A stretch of 64,000 bases of DNA, taken from assembly GCF_014648855.1 (NCBI RefSeq), contig NZ_BMRX01000013.1, positions 181,985 through 245,984 of the forward strand, given 5' to 3'. This document shows, piece by piece, positions 1 to 7,493 of the stretch. Made by a program: the position numbers and the translations under genes. Origin of the DNA: Streptomyces parvulus (lineage in GTDB: Bacteria; Actinomycetota; Actinomycetes; Streptomycetales; Streptomycetaceae). The notes beneath the pieces were generated by a model. The model was not told where the DNA came from. It was given only the letters and a program-made list of their open reading frames with translations, and ran no database searches. Every line of letters starts with the position of its first letter. The stretch's first letter is position 1.

Positions 1-441
1 GAAGACGGGCACGGCCGGCGAGTGGATGACCCGGTCCGTGTAGAACGGGTCGCGGTGGGCGCGGTGGTGGTCGTAGAAGCCGGGCGCCCGCAGCAGGCAG
101 GTGTGGAGCGCGGAGGCCCGGCACAGGGCCTCCTCCTGGGCCTGGGCGCCGTTGAGATAACCGCCGCCGGGATTGCGGGCGGAGGCGAAGTTGAGCACGC
201 CGACCTCGCCGCCGAGGCGTCGGGCGGCCTCCAGGCTGCTCTCGCCGGTGACCTCGAAGACCGTCCGCACCGGGGTGAACGCGCCCGGCGGCACCGGCTC
301 CGGACCGAGGATCCGCGTCCCCTCGCGCGCCCGTTCCACCGCCGCGCCGAGCCGCACCTCGCGGCCGTCGGCCGTGCGGTAGCCCCCGGCGGCCACGATC
401 TGCTCCGTCTGCTGTGCGAGGCCCCGCAGGCGCGCGCTCAC
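1..441 (-). CDS. Bacterial PARG-type macrodomain protein (TIGR02452-like), 3' part beyond window edge
   Basis: The first 147 codons of a minus-strand gene run off the left edge. The translation contains NFASARNPGGGYLNGAQAQEE, seen as NFASARNPGGGYL followed by NGAQAQEE. This matches the bacterial poly(ADP-ribose) glycohydrolase signature (GGG, a short spacer, then QEE), in which the second Glu is catalytic. Family members bind ADP-ribose and remove ADP-ribosyl groups from proteins or polymers. The start is GTG at 441-439, because no in-frame ATG, GTG or TTG lies upstream before the frame loses coding character. A GGGGGTGG stretch just upstream may serve as ribosome binding site. The gene is divergent from egtA. 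The C-terminal half cannot be judged. Confidence 0.85.
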   Translation of the reverse strand, partial: MSARLRGLAQQTEQIVAAGGYRTADGREVRLGAAVERAREGTRILGPEPVPPGAFTPVRTVFEVTGESSLEAARRLGGEVGVLNFASARNPGGGYLNGAQAQEEALCRASALHTCLLRAPGFYDHHRAHRDPFYTDRVIHSPAVPVF

Positions 442-728
442 GGCGCCACCCCCGTGGACGCCCTGACCACGCGCCGCGCGGTCTCCCCCGTCGTGCTCAT
501 GGGGGAATCCTGGGTGATGCTGGTGATGCGTCGCAACGGAGTTTTGCTGTCGGCAGACGCCGGGGAAAGCCCCCGGAAACAACCGGGTCGCGGAGATTAC
601 CGATCTGGAACGTCCCGAAATGCATCCTTGTGCCGAGCGGCACGAGGTACTTGGGTGGGACGAGTGTGCCGACCCGGCCCACCTGTTCATGGGTCGGCGG
701 CATGGTGGAATCTCAGGAGGATCCCGAC
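442..728. other. Divergent promoter/leader region between the macrodomain gene and egtA
   Basis: 287 bases without a convincing gene. GC content drops (stretches such as GGAGTTTTGCTG and GAAACAACC), as expected for a promoter. An AGGAGG ribosome binding site at 715-720 sits eight bases before the egtA ATG and fixes that start. I could not place -35/-10 hexamers with confidence. Short readable frames here, including one with two Cys and several His residues, lack a ribosome binding site and I do not call them. Confidence 0.6.
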
Positions 729-2030
729 ATGTCAGATTCGGTTGGTGGCTGTATCCGGCCACGTACCGCCGTCAGTGAGGCGGAGGTCGAGGCACTGGTC
801 CACGGCATCTGCTTCAAGACCGGCCCGCCCCGGCTCCTCGGTGTCGAGGTGGAATGGCTGGTCCACGAGCTGCGCGACCCGCGGCTCCCCGTATCACCCG
901 AACGGCTCCGGGCCGTCTACGCCGCGTTGCGGACGGTGCCGCTGAGGTCGGCGCTGACCGTCGAACCCGGTGGCCAGCTGGAGCTGAGTTCGCTCCCCGC
1001 GACCTCCCTCACGGAGTGCGTCCGCACCGTCTCCGCCGACCTGGACGCCGTCCGCGCGGTCCTTCGCGAGGACGGCCTCGCCCTCGTCGGCCTCGGCCAC
1101 GATCCCTGGCAGGAGCCCCGCCGCTATCTGCGGCAGCCGCGCTACGACGCCATGGAGGCCTGTCTCGACCGCACCGGCCCCGCCGGGCGCTTCATGATGT
1201 GCACCTCGGCCTCGGTGCAGGTGTGCGTGGACGCCGGGCAGGAGGAGCCGGGCCCGCTCGGGCACGTGCGCCGCTGGTGGCTGGCGCACCAGCTGGGCGC
1301 GGTCCTGGTGGCCGCGTTCGCCAACTCCCCGCTGTCCGGGGGCCGGCCCACGGGCTGGCGGTCCACCCGGCAGCTGCGCTGGGCGCAGATCGGCCCCGGC
1401 CGGGCGGGCGGGCCCGTGCTGGACTCCGACCCGCGCGGCGCGTGGACCCGGCACGTCCTGGACGCACCGGTGATGTGCGTACGCGGCGAGGAGGGCCCCT
1501 GGGACGTCCCGGACGGCATGACCTTCCGGGAGTGGACCCGGAGCCGGACCCCGAGGCCGCCCACCCGGGAGGACCTCGACTACCACCTGACCACGCTGTT
1601 CCCGCCGGTGCGCCCGCGCGGGCACCTGGAGCTGCGGATGATCGACGCGCAGCCCGGGGACGACGGCTGGATCGTGCCGCTGGCGGTGACGGCGGCGCTC
1701 TTCGACGACCCGGAGGCCACGGAGACCGCCTACCGGGCCGTGAAGCCGCTCGCCGAGCGCAGCCTGGGCCTGCCCGGCCCGCACAACCCGCTCTACGAGG
1801 CCGCGGCGCGCGACGCCCTGACCGACCCGGAGCTGCGGGAGGCGGCCGTCACCTGCTTCACCGCCGCGCTCGCGGCGCTGCCCCGGCTGGGCGCGACGGC
1901 CGGGATCACCGACGCCGTGGCCGGGTACCTGGAGCGCTACGTCCTGCGGGGCCGCTGCCCCGCCGACGACCTGCTGGAGATGCCGGGCGGCGCGAGCCCT
2001 GGCCCGTACGGGAGGGAGACCCGCTCATGA
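729..2030 (+). CDS. egtA: EgtA, glutamate-cysteine ligase of ergothioneine biosynthesis
   Basis: 433-aa protein of the actinobacterial GCS2 glutamate-cysteine ligase family. It makes gamma-glutamylcysteine, the sulfur donor used by EgtB. Family-like segments include GVEVEWLVHEL near residue 38, EPGGQLELSS near residue 80, and a C-terminal RPRGHLELRMIDAQPGD stretch typical of substrate and metal binding in this fold. The ATG at 729 is preceded by AGGAGG with eight-base spacing. The longer frame from 414 has no ribosome binding site and a poor extra N-terminus. The stop overlaps the egtB start as ATGA, so translation is coupled. First gene of egtABCD. Confidence 0.95.
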   Translation: MSDSVGGCIRPRTAVSEAEVEALVHGICFKTGPPRLLGVEVEWLVHELRDPRLPVSPERLRAVYAALRTVPLRSALTVEPGGQLELSSLPATSLTECVRTVSADLDAVRAVLREDGLALVGLGHDPWQEPRRYLRQPRYDAMEACLDRTGPAGRFMMCTSASVQVCVDAGQEEPGPLGHVRRWWLAHQLGAVLVAAFANSPLSGGRPTGWRSTRQLRWAQIGPGRAGGPVLDSDPRGAWTRHVLDAPVMCVRGEEGPWDVPDGMTFREWTRSRTPRPPTREDLDYHLTTLFPPVRPRGHLELRMIDAQPGDDGWIVPLAVTAALFDDPEATETAYRAVKPLAERSLGLPGPHNPLYEAAARDALTDPELREAAVTCFTAALAALPRLGATAGITDAVAGYLERYVLRGRCPADDLLEMPGGASPGPYGRETRS

Positions 2031-3385
2031 CCGACCCCGCCATGGACCCCGCCGACGGCACCCCCGCCGCCGCCGACTCCGGCGACCCGGGCGCCCTGCG
2101 CGAGCGGGCCCTGGACACCCTCGTCCGTGCCCGCGCCCGCACCACCCTGCTGACCAGCTGCGTGGAGGGCCCCGACCTCACCGGCCAGGTGTCGCCGCTG
2201 ATGTCCCCGCTCGTCTGGGACCTGGCGCACATCGGCAACCAGGAGGAGCAGTGGCTGCTGCGCGCGGTGGGCGGGCAGGAGGCGATACGGCCGGAGATAG
2301 ACAGCCTGTACGACGCCTTCGAGCATCCGCGTGCCGAGCGGCCCCGGCTGCCGCTGCTCTCGCCCGCCGAGGCCCGCGGGTACGCCGCGGACGTGCGCGG
2401 CCGGGCACTGGACGTGCTGGAGGGCGCCGCGTTCCACGGCACCCGGCTCACCGAGGCGGGCTTCGCCTTCGGCATGATCGCCCAGCACGAGCAGCAGCAC
2501 GACGAGACCATGCTGATCACCCACCAACTGCGCAAGGGCCCGCAGGCCCTGACCGCGCCCGACCCCGAACCCGTGCCCTGGTTCACCGGACCGGCCGAGG
2601 TCCTGGTCCCGGGCGGCCCGTTCACCATGGGCACCTCCACCGAGCCGTGGGCGCTGGACAACGAACGGCCCGCGCACCGGCGGGAGGTGGCCCCGTTCTT
2701 CCTCGACACCACCCCGGTCACCAACGGCGCCTACCGGGCCTTCATGGACGACGGCGGCTACGACGACCCGCGCTGGTGGACCCGGGAGGGCTGGGAGCAC
2801 ATCCGCCGGCACTCCATCACCGCCCCGCTGTTCTGGCGCCGCGACGGCGGCCAGTGGCTGCGGCGGCGTTTCGGCGTCACCGAGGTGGTGCCGGCGGACG
2901 AGCCGGTGCTGCACGTGTGCTGGTACGAGGCCGACGCCTACGCCCGCTGGGCCGGGCGCCGGCTGCCCACCGAGGCCGAGTGGGAGAAGGCGGCCCGGCA
3001 CGATCCCGCCGGGGACCGCACGGCCCGCTACCCGTGGGGCGACGCCGATCCGGGACCGGAGCACGCCAACCTCGGCCAGCGGCACCTGCGCCCCGCGCCC
3101 GCCGGCAGCTACCCGGCCGGCGAGTCCCCGCTGGGCGTGCGGCAGCTGATCGGCGACGTGTGGGAGTGGACGTCGAGCGACTTCGCCCCCTACCCGGGGT
3201 TCAAGGCGTTCCCGTACAAGGAGTACTCCGAGGTGTTCTTCGGGCCCGAGTACAAGGTGCTGCGGGGCGGTTCGTTCGCCGTGGACGCGGTCGCCTGCCG
3301 GGGCACGTTCCGCAACTGGGACTACCCGATCCGGCGGCAGATCTTCTCCGGATTCCGCACCGCCCGCTCGGCGGAGGCCGCCTGA
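2027..3385 (+). CDS. egtB: EgtB, ergothioneine sulfoxide synthase (non-haem iron)
   Basis: 452-aa enzyme that oxidatively couples gamma-glutamylcysteine to hercynine (N-trimethylhistidine). The N-terminal DinB-like half carries the iron ligands WDLAHIGNQEE and AQHEQQHDETM (the His-x3-His pair). The C-terminal half is an FGE-sulfatase-like lectin fold, visible in VPGGPFTMG, the RLPTEAEWEKAAR segment, and the ending GDVWEWTSSDF with VLRGGSFAVD and FRNWDYP. The start ATG overlaps the egtA stop by three bases and its own stop overlaps egtC (TGATG). Cytoplasmic. Length and motifs are complete. Confidence 0.96.
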   Translation: MTDPAMDPADGTPAAADSGDPGALRERALDTLVRARARTTLLTSCVEGPDLTGQVSPLMSPLVWDLAHIGNQEEQWLLRAVGGQEAIRPEIDSLYDAFEHPRAERPRLPLLSPAEARGYAADVRGRALDVLEGAAFHGTRLTEAGFAFGMIAQHEQQHDETMLITHQLRKGPQALTAPDPEPVPWFTGPAEVLVPGGPFTMGTSTEPWALDNERPAHRREVAPFFLDTTPVTNGAYRAFMDDGGYDDPRWWTREGWEHIRRHSITAPLFWRRDGGQWLRRRFGVTEVVPADEPVLHVCWYEADAYARWAGRRLPTEAEWEKAARHDPAGDRTARYPWGDADPGPEHANLGQRHLRPAPAGSYPAGESPLGVRQLIGDVWEWTSSDFAPYPGFKAFPYKEYSEVFFGPEYKVLRGGSFAVDAVACRGTFRNWDYPIRRQIFSGFRTARSAEAA

Positions 3386-4182
3386 TGTGCCGCCACCTCG
3401 CGTACCTCGGCCCGTCCGAGCCGCTCGGCCGGCTCCTGGTCGCGCCGCCGCACGGCCTGTACCGCCAGTCGTGGGCGCCCCGCCGCCAGCGGCACGGCAC
3501 GGTCAACGCCGACGGGTTCGGCGTCGGCTGGTACGCCGGGGACGACCCGGTGCCGGCCCGCTACCGCCGGGCCGGGCCGATCTGGGCGGACCAGTCCTTC
3601 GCCGACCTCGCCCGGGTGGTGCGGTCCGGCGCGTTCCTCGCCGCCGTACGGGACGCGACGCTCGCGGGCGCCGACGCGGAGGCCGCGGCCGCTCCCTTCG
3701 CGGCGGGCGCCCGGCTGTTCAGCCACAACGGAGCCGTGACCGGCTGGCCCGGCTCCCTGGCCGGGCCAGCCGGGACGCTGCCGCCCGAAGAGCTGCTTTC
3801 GCTGGAGGCCCGCAACGACTCGGCCCTCGTGTGGGCGCTGGTGCTGGCCCGGCTGCGGGCCGGGGACGACGACGGGCGGGCGCTGGCCGAGACGGTGCTG
3901 GAGGTCGCCGCGGCGGCCCCCGGCTCGCGCCTCAACCTGCTGCTCACCGACGGCGCCACCGTCACGGCGACCACCTGGGGCGACACCCTCTGGTACCTGA
4001 CCCTTCCCGGCGGCGGCACCGTCGTCGCCTCGGAGCCCTACGACGACGACCCGCGCTGGCGGGAGGTCCCCGACCGCACCCTGCTCGTGGCCGACCGCGC
4101 CGAGGTGCGGCTCACCCCGCTGAAGGAACCGGGCGACACCGCCACGCAAGCCTTCGTCTCTCCCAAGGAGCCCCGCACGTGA
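3385..4182 (+). CDS. egtC: EgtC, class II glutamine amidotransferase-like hydrolase
   Basis: 265-aa Ntn-hydrolase that removes the gamma-glutamyl group from the EgtB product to give hercynylcysteine sulfoxide. The protein begins MCRHLAYLG, so after Met removal Cys2 is the N-terminal nucleophile. RHGTVNADGFGVGWY, LFSHNGAVTGW and ARNDSALVWAL are the usual glutaminase-fold segments. It is translationally coupled at both ends: TGATG with egtB and GTGA with egtD. No unusual features. Confidence 0.95.
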   Translation: MCRHLAYLGPSEPLGRLLVAPPHGLYRQSWAPRRQRHGTVNADGFGVGWYAGDDPVPARYRRAGPIWADQSFADLARVVRSGAFLAAVRDATLAGADAEAAAAPFAAGARLFSHNGAVTGWPGSLAGPAGTLPPEELLSLEARNDSALVWALVLARLRAGDDDGRALAETVLEVAAAAPGSRLNLLLTDGATVTATTWGDTLWYLTLPGGGTVVASEPYDDDPRWREVPDRTLLVADRAEVRLTPLKEPGDTATQAFVSPKEPRT

Positions 4183-5141
4183 GCCAGTTCCGAGTGACCC
4201 GCACCCTGCCCGAGGACGCCACCGGCGCCGCGCTGCGCGCCGACGTCCTGGCGGGCCTGACGAGCACGCCCAAGTGGCTGGCGCCCAAGTGGTTCTACGA
4301 CGCCCGCGGCAGCGAGCTGTTCGAGGAGATCACGGCGCTGCCCGAGTACTACCCCACCCGGGCCGAGCGGGAGATCCTCGCCGACCGGGCCGGTTCGATC
4401 GCCGCCGCGACCGGCGCCCGGACCCTGGTGGAGCTGGGTTCCGGTTCCTCGGAGAAGACCCGGATCCTGCTGGACGCGCTGACCGGCCTGCGCGCCTACG
4501 TGCCCGTCGACGTCAGCGAGAGCGCCCTCACCCAGGCCGGGGAGGCCATCGTCGCCGAGCGCCCCGGCCTCCAGGTGCACGCGCTGATCGCCGACTTCAC
4601 CGGCGGGCTGACCCTGCCCGAGACGCCGGGTCCCCGGCTGGTGGCGTTCCTGGGCGGCACGATCGGCAACCTGCTGCCGGACGAGCGCGCCGCGTTCCTG
4701 GCCGCCGTACGCGCCCTGCTCTCGCCGGGCGACGCCCTGCTCCTGGGCACCGACCTGGTCAAGGACGAGGAGCTGCTGGTCCGGGCGTACGACGACGCGG
4801 CCGGGGTGACCGCGCAGTTCAACAAGAACGTGCTGTCCGTGATCAACCGGGAGCTGGAGGCCGACTTCGCGCCCGCCGCGTTCGAGCACGTGGCGCTGTG
4901 GAACCCGGAGCGGGAGTGGATCGAGATGCGGCTGCGGTCCCGCGCCGCGCAGACGGTCAAGGTCCAGGCGCTGGACCTGGCCGTGGACTTCGCGGACGGC
5001 GAGGAGCTGCGCACCGAGGTGTCCGCGAAGTTCCGGCGGGAGGGTGTGCGGGCCGAACTCGCCGCCGCCGGTCTCGAGCTGGCCCACTGGTGGACGGACG
5101 GCGAGCGGCGCTTCGCGCTCTCGCTGAGCGTCGCGGGCTGA
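4179..5141 (+). CDS. egtD: EgtD, L-histidine N-alpha-methyltransferase
   Basis: 320-aa SAM-dependent enzyme that trimethylates L-histidine to hercynine, the first committed ergothioneine step. The SAM-binding loop is LVELGSGSSEKTRILLDAL, and VAFLGGTIGNLLP follows. The segment LTSTPKWLAPKWFYDARGSELFEEI, seen here in parts, is typical of the EgtD N-terminus. The GTG start lies inside the egtC stop (GTGA), completing a fully coupled four-gene operon. No egtE (C-S lyase) follows; the next gene is on the opposite strand and convergent. Confidence 0.96.
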   Translation: MSQFRVTRTLPEDATGAALRADVLAGLTSTPKWLAPKWFYDARGSELFEEITALPEYYPTRAEREILADRAGSIAAATGARTLVELGSGSSEKTRILLDALTGLRAYVPVDVSESALTQAGEAIVAERPGLQVHALIADFTGGLTLPETPGPRLVAFLGGTIGNLLPDERAAFLAAVRALLSPGDALLLGTDLVKDEELLVRAYDDAAGVTAQFNKNVLSVINRELEADFAPAAFEHVALWNPEREWIEMRLRSRAAQTVKVQALDLAVDFADGEELRTEVSAKFRREGVRAELAAAGLELAHWWTDGERRFALSLSVAG

Positions 5142-5153
5142 ACTCGGCGGACG

Positions 5154-6422
5154 TCAGCGGGCGTTGACGTCCAGTAGCTCGGTGACGCGGTCGGAGGCCC
5201 GGCGGGCCTCCGACTTCGCGTCGCCGCCGGTGAGCACCTTCGTCATGTAGTCCTTGATCGGGTTGGCCGCCTCGACGGCACCCCACCGGGGCGTTCCGGG
5301 GGTCGCCCGGCCCTGTGCGGCGCCGGCCGCCATGGCCTCGGCGCCCTCCTCGCCCGCGACGGCCTTGGCGAGCGACGCCTTGTTGGGGACGTAGTTCATG
5401 GTGCGGGCCAGGTCGGTGTTCCACTTGGCGCCGGCCAGCGCGTCGACCACGGCGAGCGCGCCCTCGCGTGCGTCCGCGTTCTTCGGGACCACCAGGTCGG
5501 AGCCGCCGGTGAAGACCGCGCCGGGCTTGCCGGCGCTCTTGCCGGGCACCGGGAAGAAGCCCAGCTCGCCCTTGAGTTCGGGGTTCTCCCGGACGATGGA
5601 CTGGGCGAGGCCGGGCACGGCGACGATCTGCGCGACCTCGCCCTTGGCGAACACCTCGCCCTGCGGGGGGTGTTCCTCGTCGGCGTCGACCGGACCGTCG
5701 CCGAGGGCCTGCAGCTCCTGGTAGAAGTCCATGCCGCGCAGCGCGGCGGCGGAGTCCAGGGCGCCGGTCCAGGTGCCGCCGTCGCCGGCCTGCTCGGCCA
5801 GTTCGCCGCCCTCGTCCCAGATGAAGCCGGAGAGCGTGTACCAGTCCTGGCCGGCCAGGTAGATGCCCTGGCGGCCGTCGGCGTCGAGCTTCTCGGTCGC
5901 GGTGATCCACTCCTCGCGGGTGCGGGGCGGCTCGGCGACTCCGGCCTGCTCGAAGAGGTCCTTGCGGTAGATGACGACGCGGTTGGCGGCGTACCAGGGG
6001 ATGCCGAACTGCTGGGACATGTACTGGCCGGGCTCGGCGAGGCCCGGCAGCCAGTCGCGGATGCCCCAGTCGCGCATCGACTCCAGAGTGAGGTCCTGGA
6101 GCCGCCCGCCCTCCGCGTACTGCGGCACCTGGGTGTTGCCGACCTCGATGACGTCGGGGCCGTCCGTGCCGTCGCCCTTGAGGGCGGCCTGCACCTTGTC
6201 GCCGATCCCGGTCCACTCCTGGATGCGGATGTCGAGGTCCAGGTCGGGGTGGTCCTTCTCGAAGTCCTCGGTGAAGCGCTGCAGGAAGTCCTGGGAGGCG
6301 CTGTCCTTCATCAGCCACACCGTGACGGTGTGCCGCTCGCTCCCGCCGTCCTGCGAGATCAGTCCGCAGCCGCTGAGCAGGGAGGCGGACACACAGACAA
6401 GGGCGAGGGGGCGTCGTCTCAC
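5154..6422 (-). CDS. ABC transporter sugar-binding lipoprotein (family 1), orphan
   Basis: 422-aa extracellular solute-binding protein. The N-terminus VRRRPLALVCVSASLLSGCG is a lipoprotein signal with lipobox LLSGC, which decides the GTG start at 6422; AAGGA lies just upstream. The mature part resembles maltose/trehalose-type binding proteins (VTVWLMKDSASQDFL, EVGNTQVPQYAEGG, FGIPWYAANRVVIYRK). No permease or ATPase genes are adjacent, so it must work with a transporter encoded elsewhere or act as a sensor. It converges on egtD with only 12 bases between the stops. A 14-bp palindrome lies 116 bases upstream of its start. The substrate cannot be named from sequence. Confidence 0.88.
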   Translation of the reverse strand: MRRRPLALVCVSASLLSGCGLISQDGGSERHTVTVWLMKDSASQDFLQRFTEDFEKDHPDLDLDIRIQEWTGIGDKVQAALKGDGTDGPDVIEVGNTQVPQYAEGGRLQDLTLESMRDWGIRDWLPGLAEPGQYMSQQFGIPWYAANRVVIYRKDLFEQAGVAEPPRTREEWITATEKLDADGRQGIYLAGQDWYTLSGFIWDEGGELAEQAGDGGTWTGALDSAAALRGMDFYQELQALGDGPVDADEEHPPQGEVFAKGEVAQIVAVPGLAQSIVRENPELKGELGFFPVPGKSAGKPGAVFTGGSDLVVPKNADAREGALAVVDALAGAKWNTDLARTMNYVPNKASLAKAVAGEEGAEAMAAGAAQGRATPGTPRWGAVEAANPIKDYMTKVLTGGDAKSEARRASDRVTELLDVNAR

Positions 6423-6537
6423 GAGGGGTCCTTCTGTCTGACGGACAGGGGGCGGAGGCGGACAGGGGTGTCCTGCGCACGCGAAGGGAGACCCGACATG
6501 GGGGGCGAGCCCGAAGCTCGAACGGGTGTCTGGGATT

Positions 6538-6551
6538 TTGGTATGTACCAA
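6538..6551. promoter_or_regulatory. Perfect palindrome TTGGTATGTACCAA, candidate GntR/HutC-type operator
   Basis: TTGGTA-TG-TACCAA is a perfect 14-bp inverted repeat in an AT-richer patch between the sugar-binding lipoprotein and the dodecin gene. The half-site TTGG...CCAA and central GT...AC recall HutC-subfamily GntR operators such as DasR dre sites (TGGTCTAGACCA), but the core differs. A regulator of the sugar-binding lipoprotein is the natural guess. Which protein binds is unknown. Confidence 0.5.
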
Positions 6552-6630
6552 TGGGAGGGGTCAAGGGGGTGACGCAGGGTTACCCGCCCGGAGACCGACA
6601 CCTCGCGCTCCGCGGCGACTTGGGGCACGG

Positions 6631-6652
6631 TGGAGTGACGTATGGAGTGACG
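6631..6652. repeat. Direct repeat TGGAGTGACG x2, 12-bp period, upstream of dodecin
   Basis: Two identical copies of TGGAGTGACG at 6631-6640 and 6643-6652, separated by TA, end 38 bases before the dodecin start. They could be a promoter element or a tandem regulator site. No inverted symmetry is seen. Function unknown. Confidence 0.35.
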
Positions 6653-6690
6653 CACCGCACACCGCCGCCCGCGCGGAAGGGAGCACCCGC

Positions 6691-6906
6691 ATGTCGAACC
6701 ACACCTACCGGGTCACGGAGATCGTCGGCACCTCGCCCGACGGCGTCGACCAGGCCGTCCGCAACGGCATCCGGCGCGCCCACCGGACGCTGCGCAACCT
6801 GGACTGGTTCGAGGTGACCCAGGTGCGCGGCCAGATCGAGGAGGGCGAGGTCGCGCACTGGCAGGTCGGCCTGAAGGTCGGCTTCCGCCTGGAGGAGTCG
6901 GACTGA
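6691..6906 (+). CDS. Dodecin, flavin-storage protein
   Basis: 71-aa protein beginning MSNHTYRVTEIVGTSPDGVD and including VRNGIRRAHRTLRNLDWFEV and a GQIEEGEVAHWQVGLKVGF end. This matches the dodecin family, which assembles as a hollow dodecamer binding flavins (FMN or riboflavin) and in some cases CoA. The single-domain length is complete. The ATG at 6691 is preceded by GGAAGGGAG. Monocistronic: the next gene is convergent. Its role is flavin storage and protection in the cytoplasm. Confidence 0.93.
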   Translation: MSNHTYRVTEIVGTSPDGVDQAVRNGIRRAHRTLRNLDWFEVTQVRGQIEEGEVAHWQVGLKVGFRLEESD

Positions 6907-6943
6907 CCCCCGGAGCGGCGCCCGGCGCGAGCCGTCCGCACGC

Positions 6944-7435
6944 TCAGGTGCGGCCCTCGCGCTCCTGCGCCGCCCGCAGCTCGGCCGACCGGTCCGCCCA
7001 GCGCGCCCGGACCACGGCGAAGCCGGCCCGTTCGGCGTCGTCGCAGACCAGCTCGTCGTCGTCGACCAGGACCCGGACCTCGCGGCCGCGGGCGAGCCGC
7101 CGCAGGGTCTCCAGCTTGGTGCGCCGGGCGGGCCGCCGGTCGGCGTTGCCGCGCATGTGCAGCGGTCCCTCGGGCAGGCCGTGCGCGGCGAGCCAGTCGA
7201 GCGTGTCGCGCCGGCAGCGCTCGGGCCGCCCGGTCAGGTAGACGATCTCGCAGTCGGCGGCGTGCTCCCGCGCCAGCGCGACGCCCTCGGGGAGCGGCGG
7301 GTCGTGCGGGGCGGCGGCGAAGAAGGCGTCCCAGTCGCGCGGCCGGCGCTCCAGGAAGCGCTGCCGGTGCGCGGTGTCGGCGAGGGTGTTGTCCAGGTCG
7401 AACACGGCCACCGGGGGCCTGCTGCTGTCGGTCAC
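6944..7435 (-). CDS. HAD-superfamily phosphatase (polynucleotide kinase-phosphatase-like)
   Basis: 163-aa protein starting VTDSSRPPVAVFDLDNTLAD. The DLDNT motif supplies the HAD nucleophile Asp, YLTGRPERCR the second motif, a RTKLETL Lys the third, and VRVLVDDDELVCDDAERAG the acidic fourth motif. The pattern resembles stand-alone HAD phosphatase domains related to polynucleotide kinase 3'-phosphatase. The substrate is unknown. The GTG at 7435 is chosen because coding character begins there; no clear ribosome binding site is visible, so the message may be leaderless. Divergent from the flavin oxidoreductase with 58 bases between. Confidence 0.8.
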   Translation of the reverse strand: MTDSSRPPVAVFDLDNTLADTAHRQRFLERRPRDWDAFFAAAPHDPPLPEGVALAREHAADCEIVYLTGRPERCRRDTLDWLAAHGLPEGPLHMRGNADRRPARRTKLETLRRLARGREVRVLVDDDELVCDDAERAGFAVVRARWADRSAELRAAQEREGRT

Positions 7436-7493
7436 CCGGCCACAGTAGAACGCGGGCCGGGAATCTGTGCGCGCCGGGAACGTTGAAGGGGAG

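Noticed and set aside
505..545. GGAAT...GTT as a sigma-R promoter for egtA
   Set aside because: Spacing is far too long for the sigma-R consensus.
497..703. 68-aa minus-strand frame in the egtA promoter
   Set aside because: Low third-position bias and no ribosome binding site.
414..728. Extended N-terminus of EgtA from 414
   Set aside because: No ribosome binding site and poor sequence; AGGAGG before 729 fixes the start.
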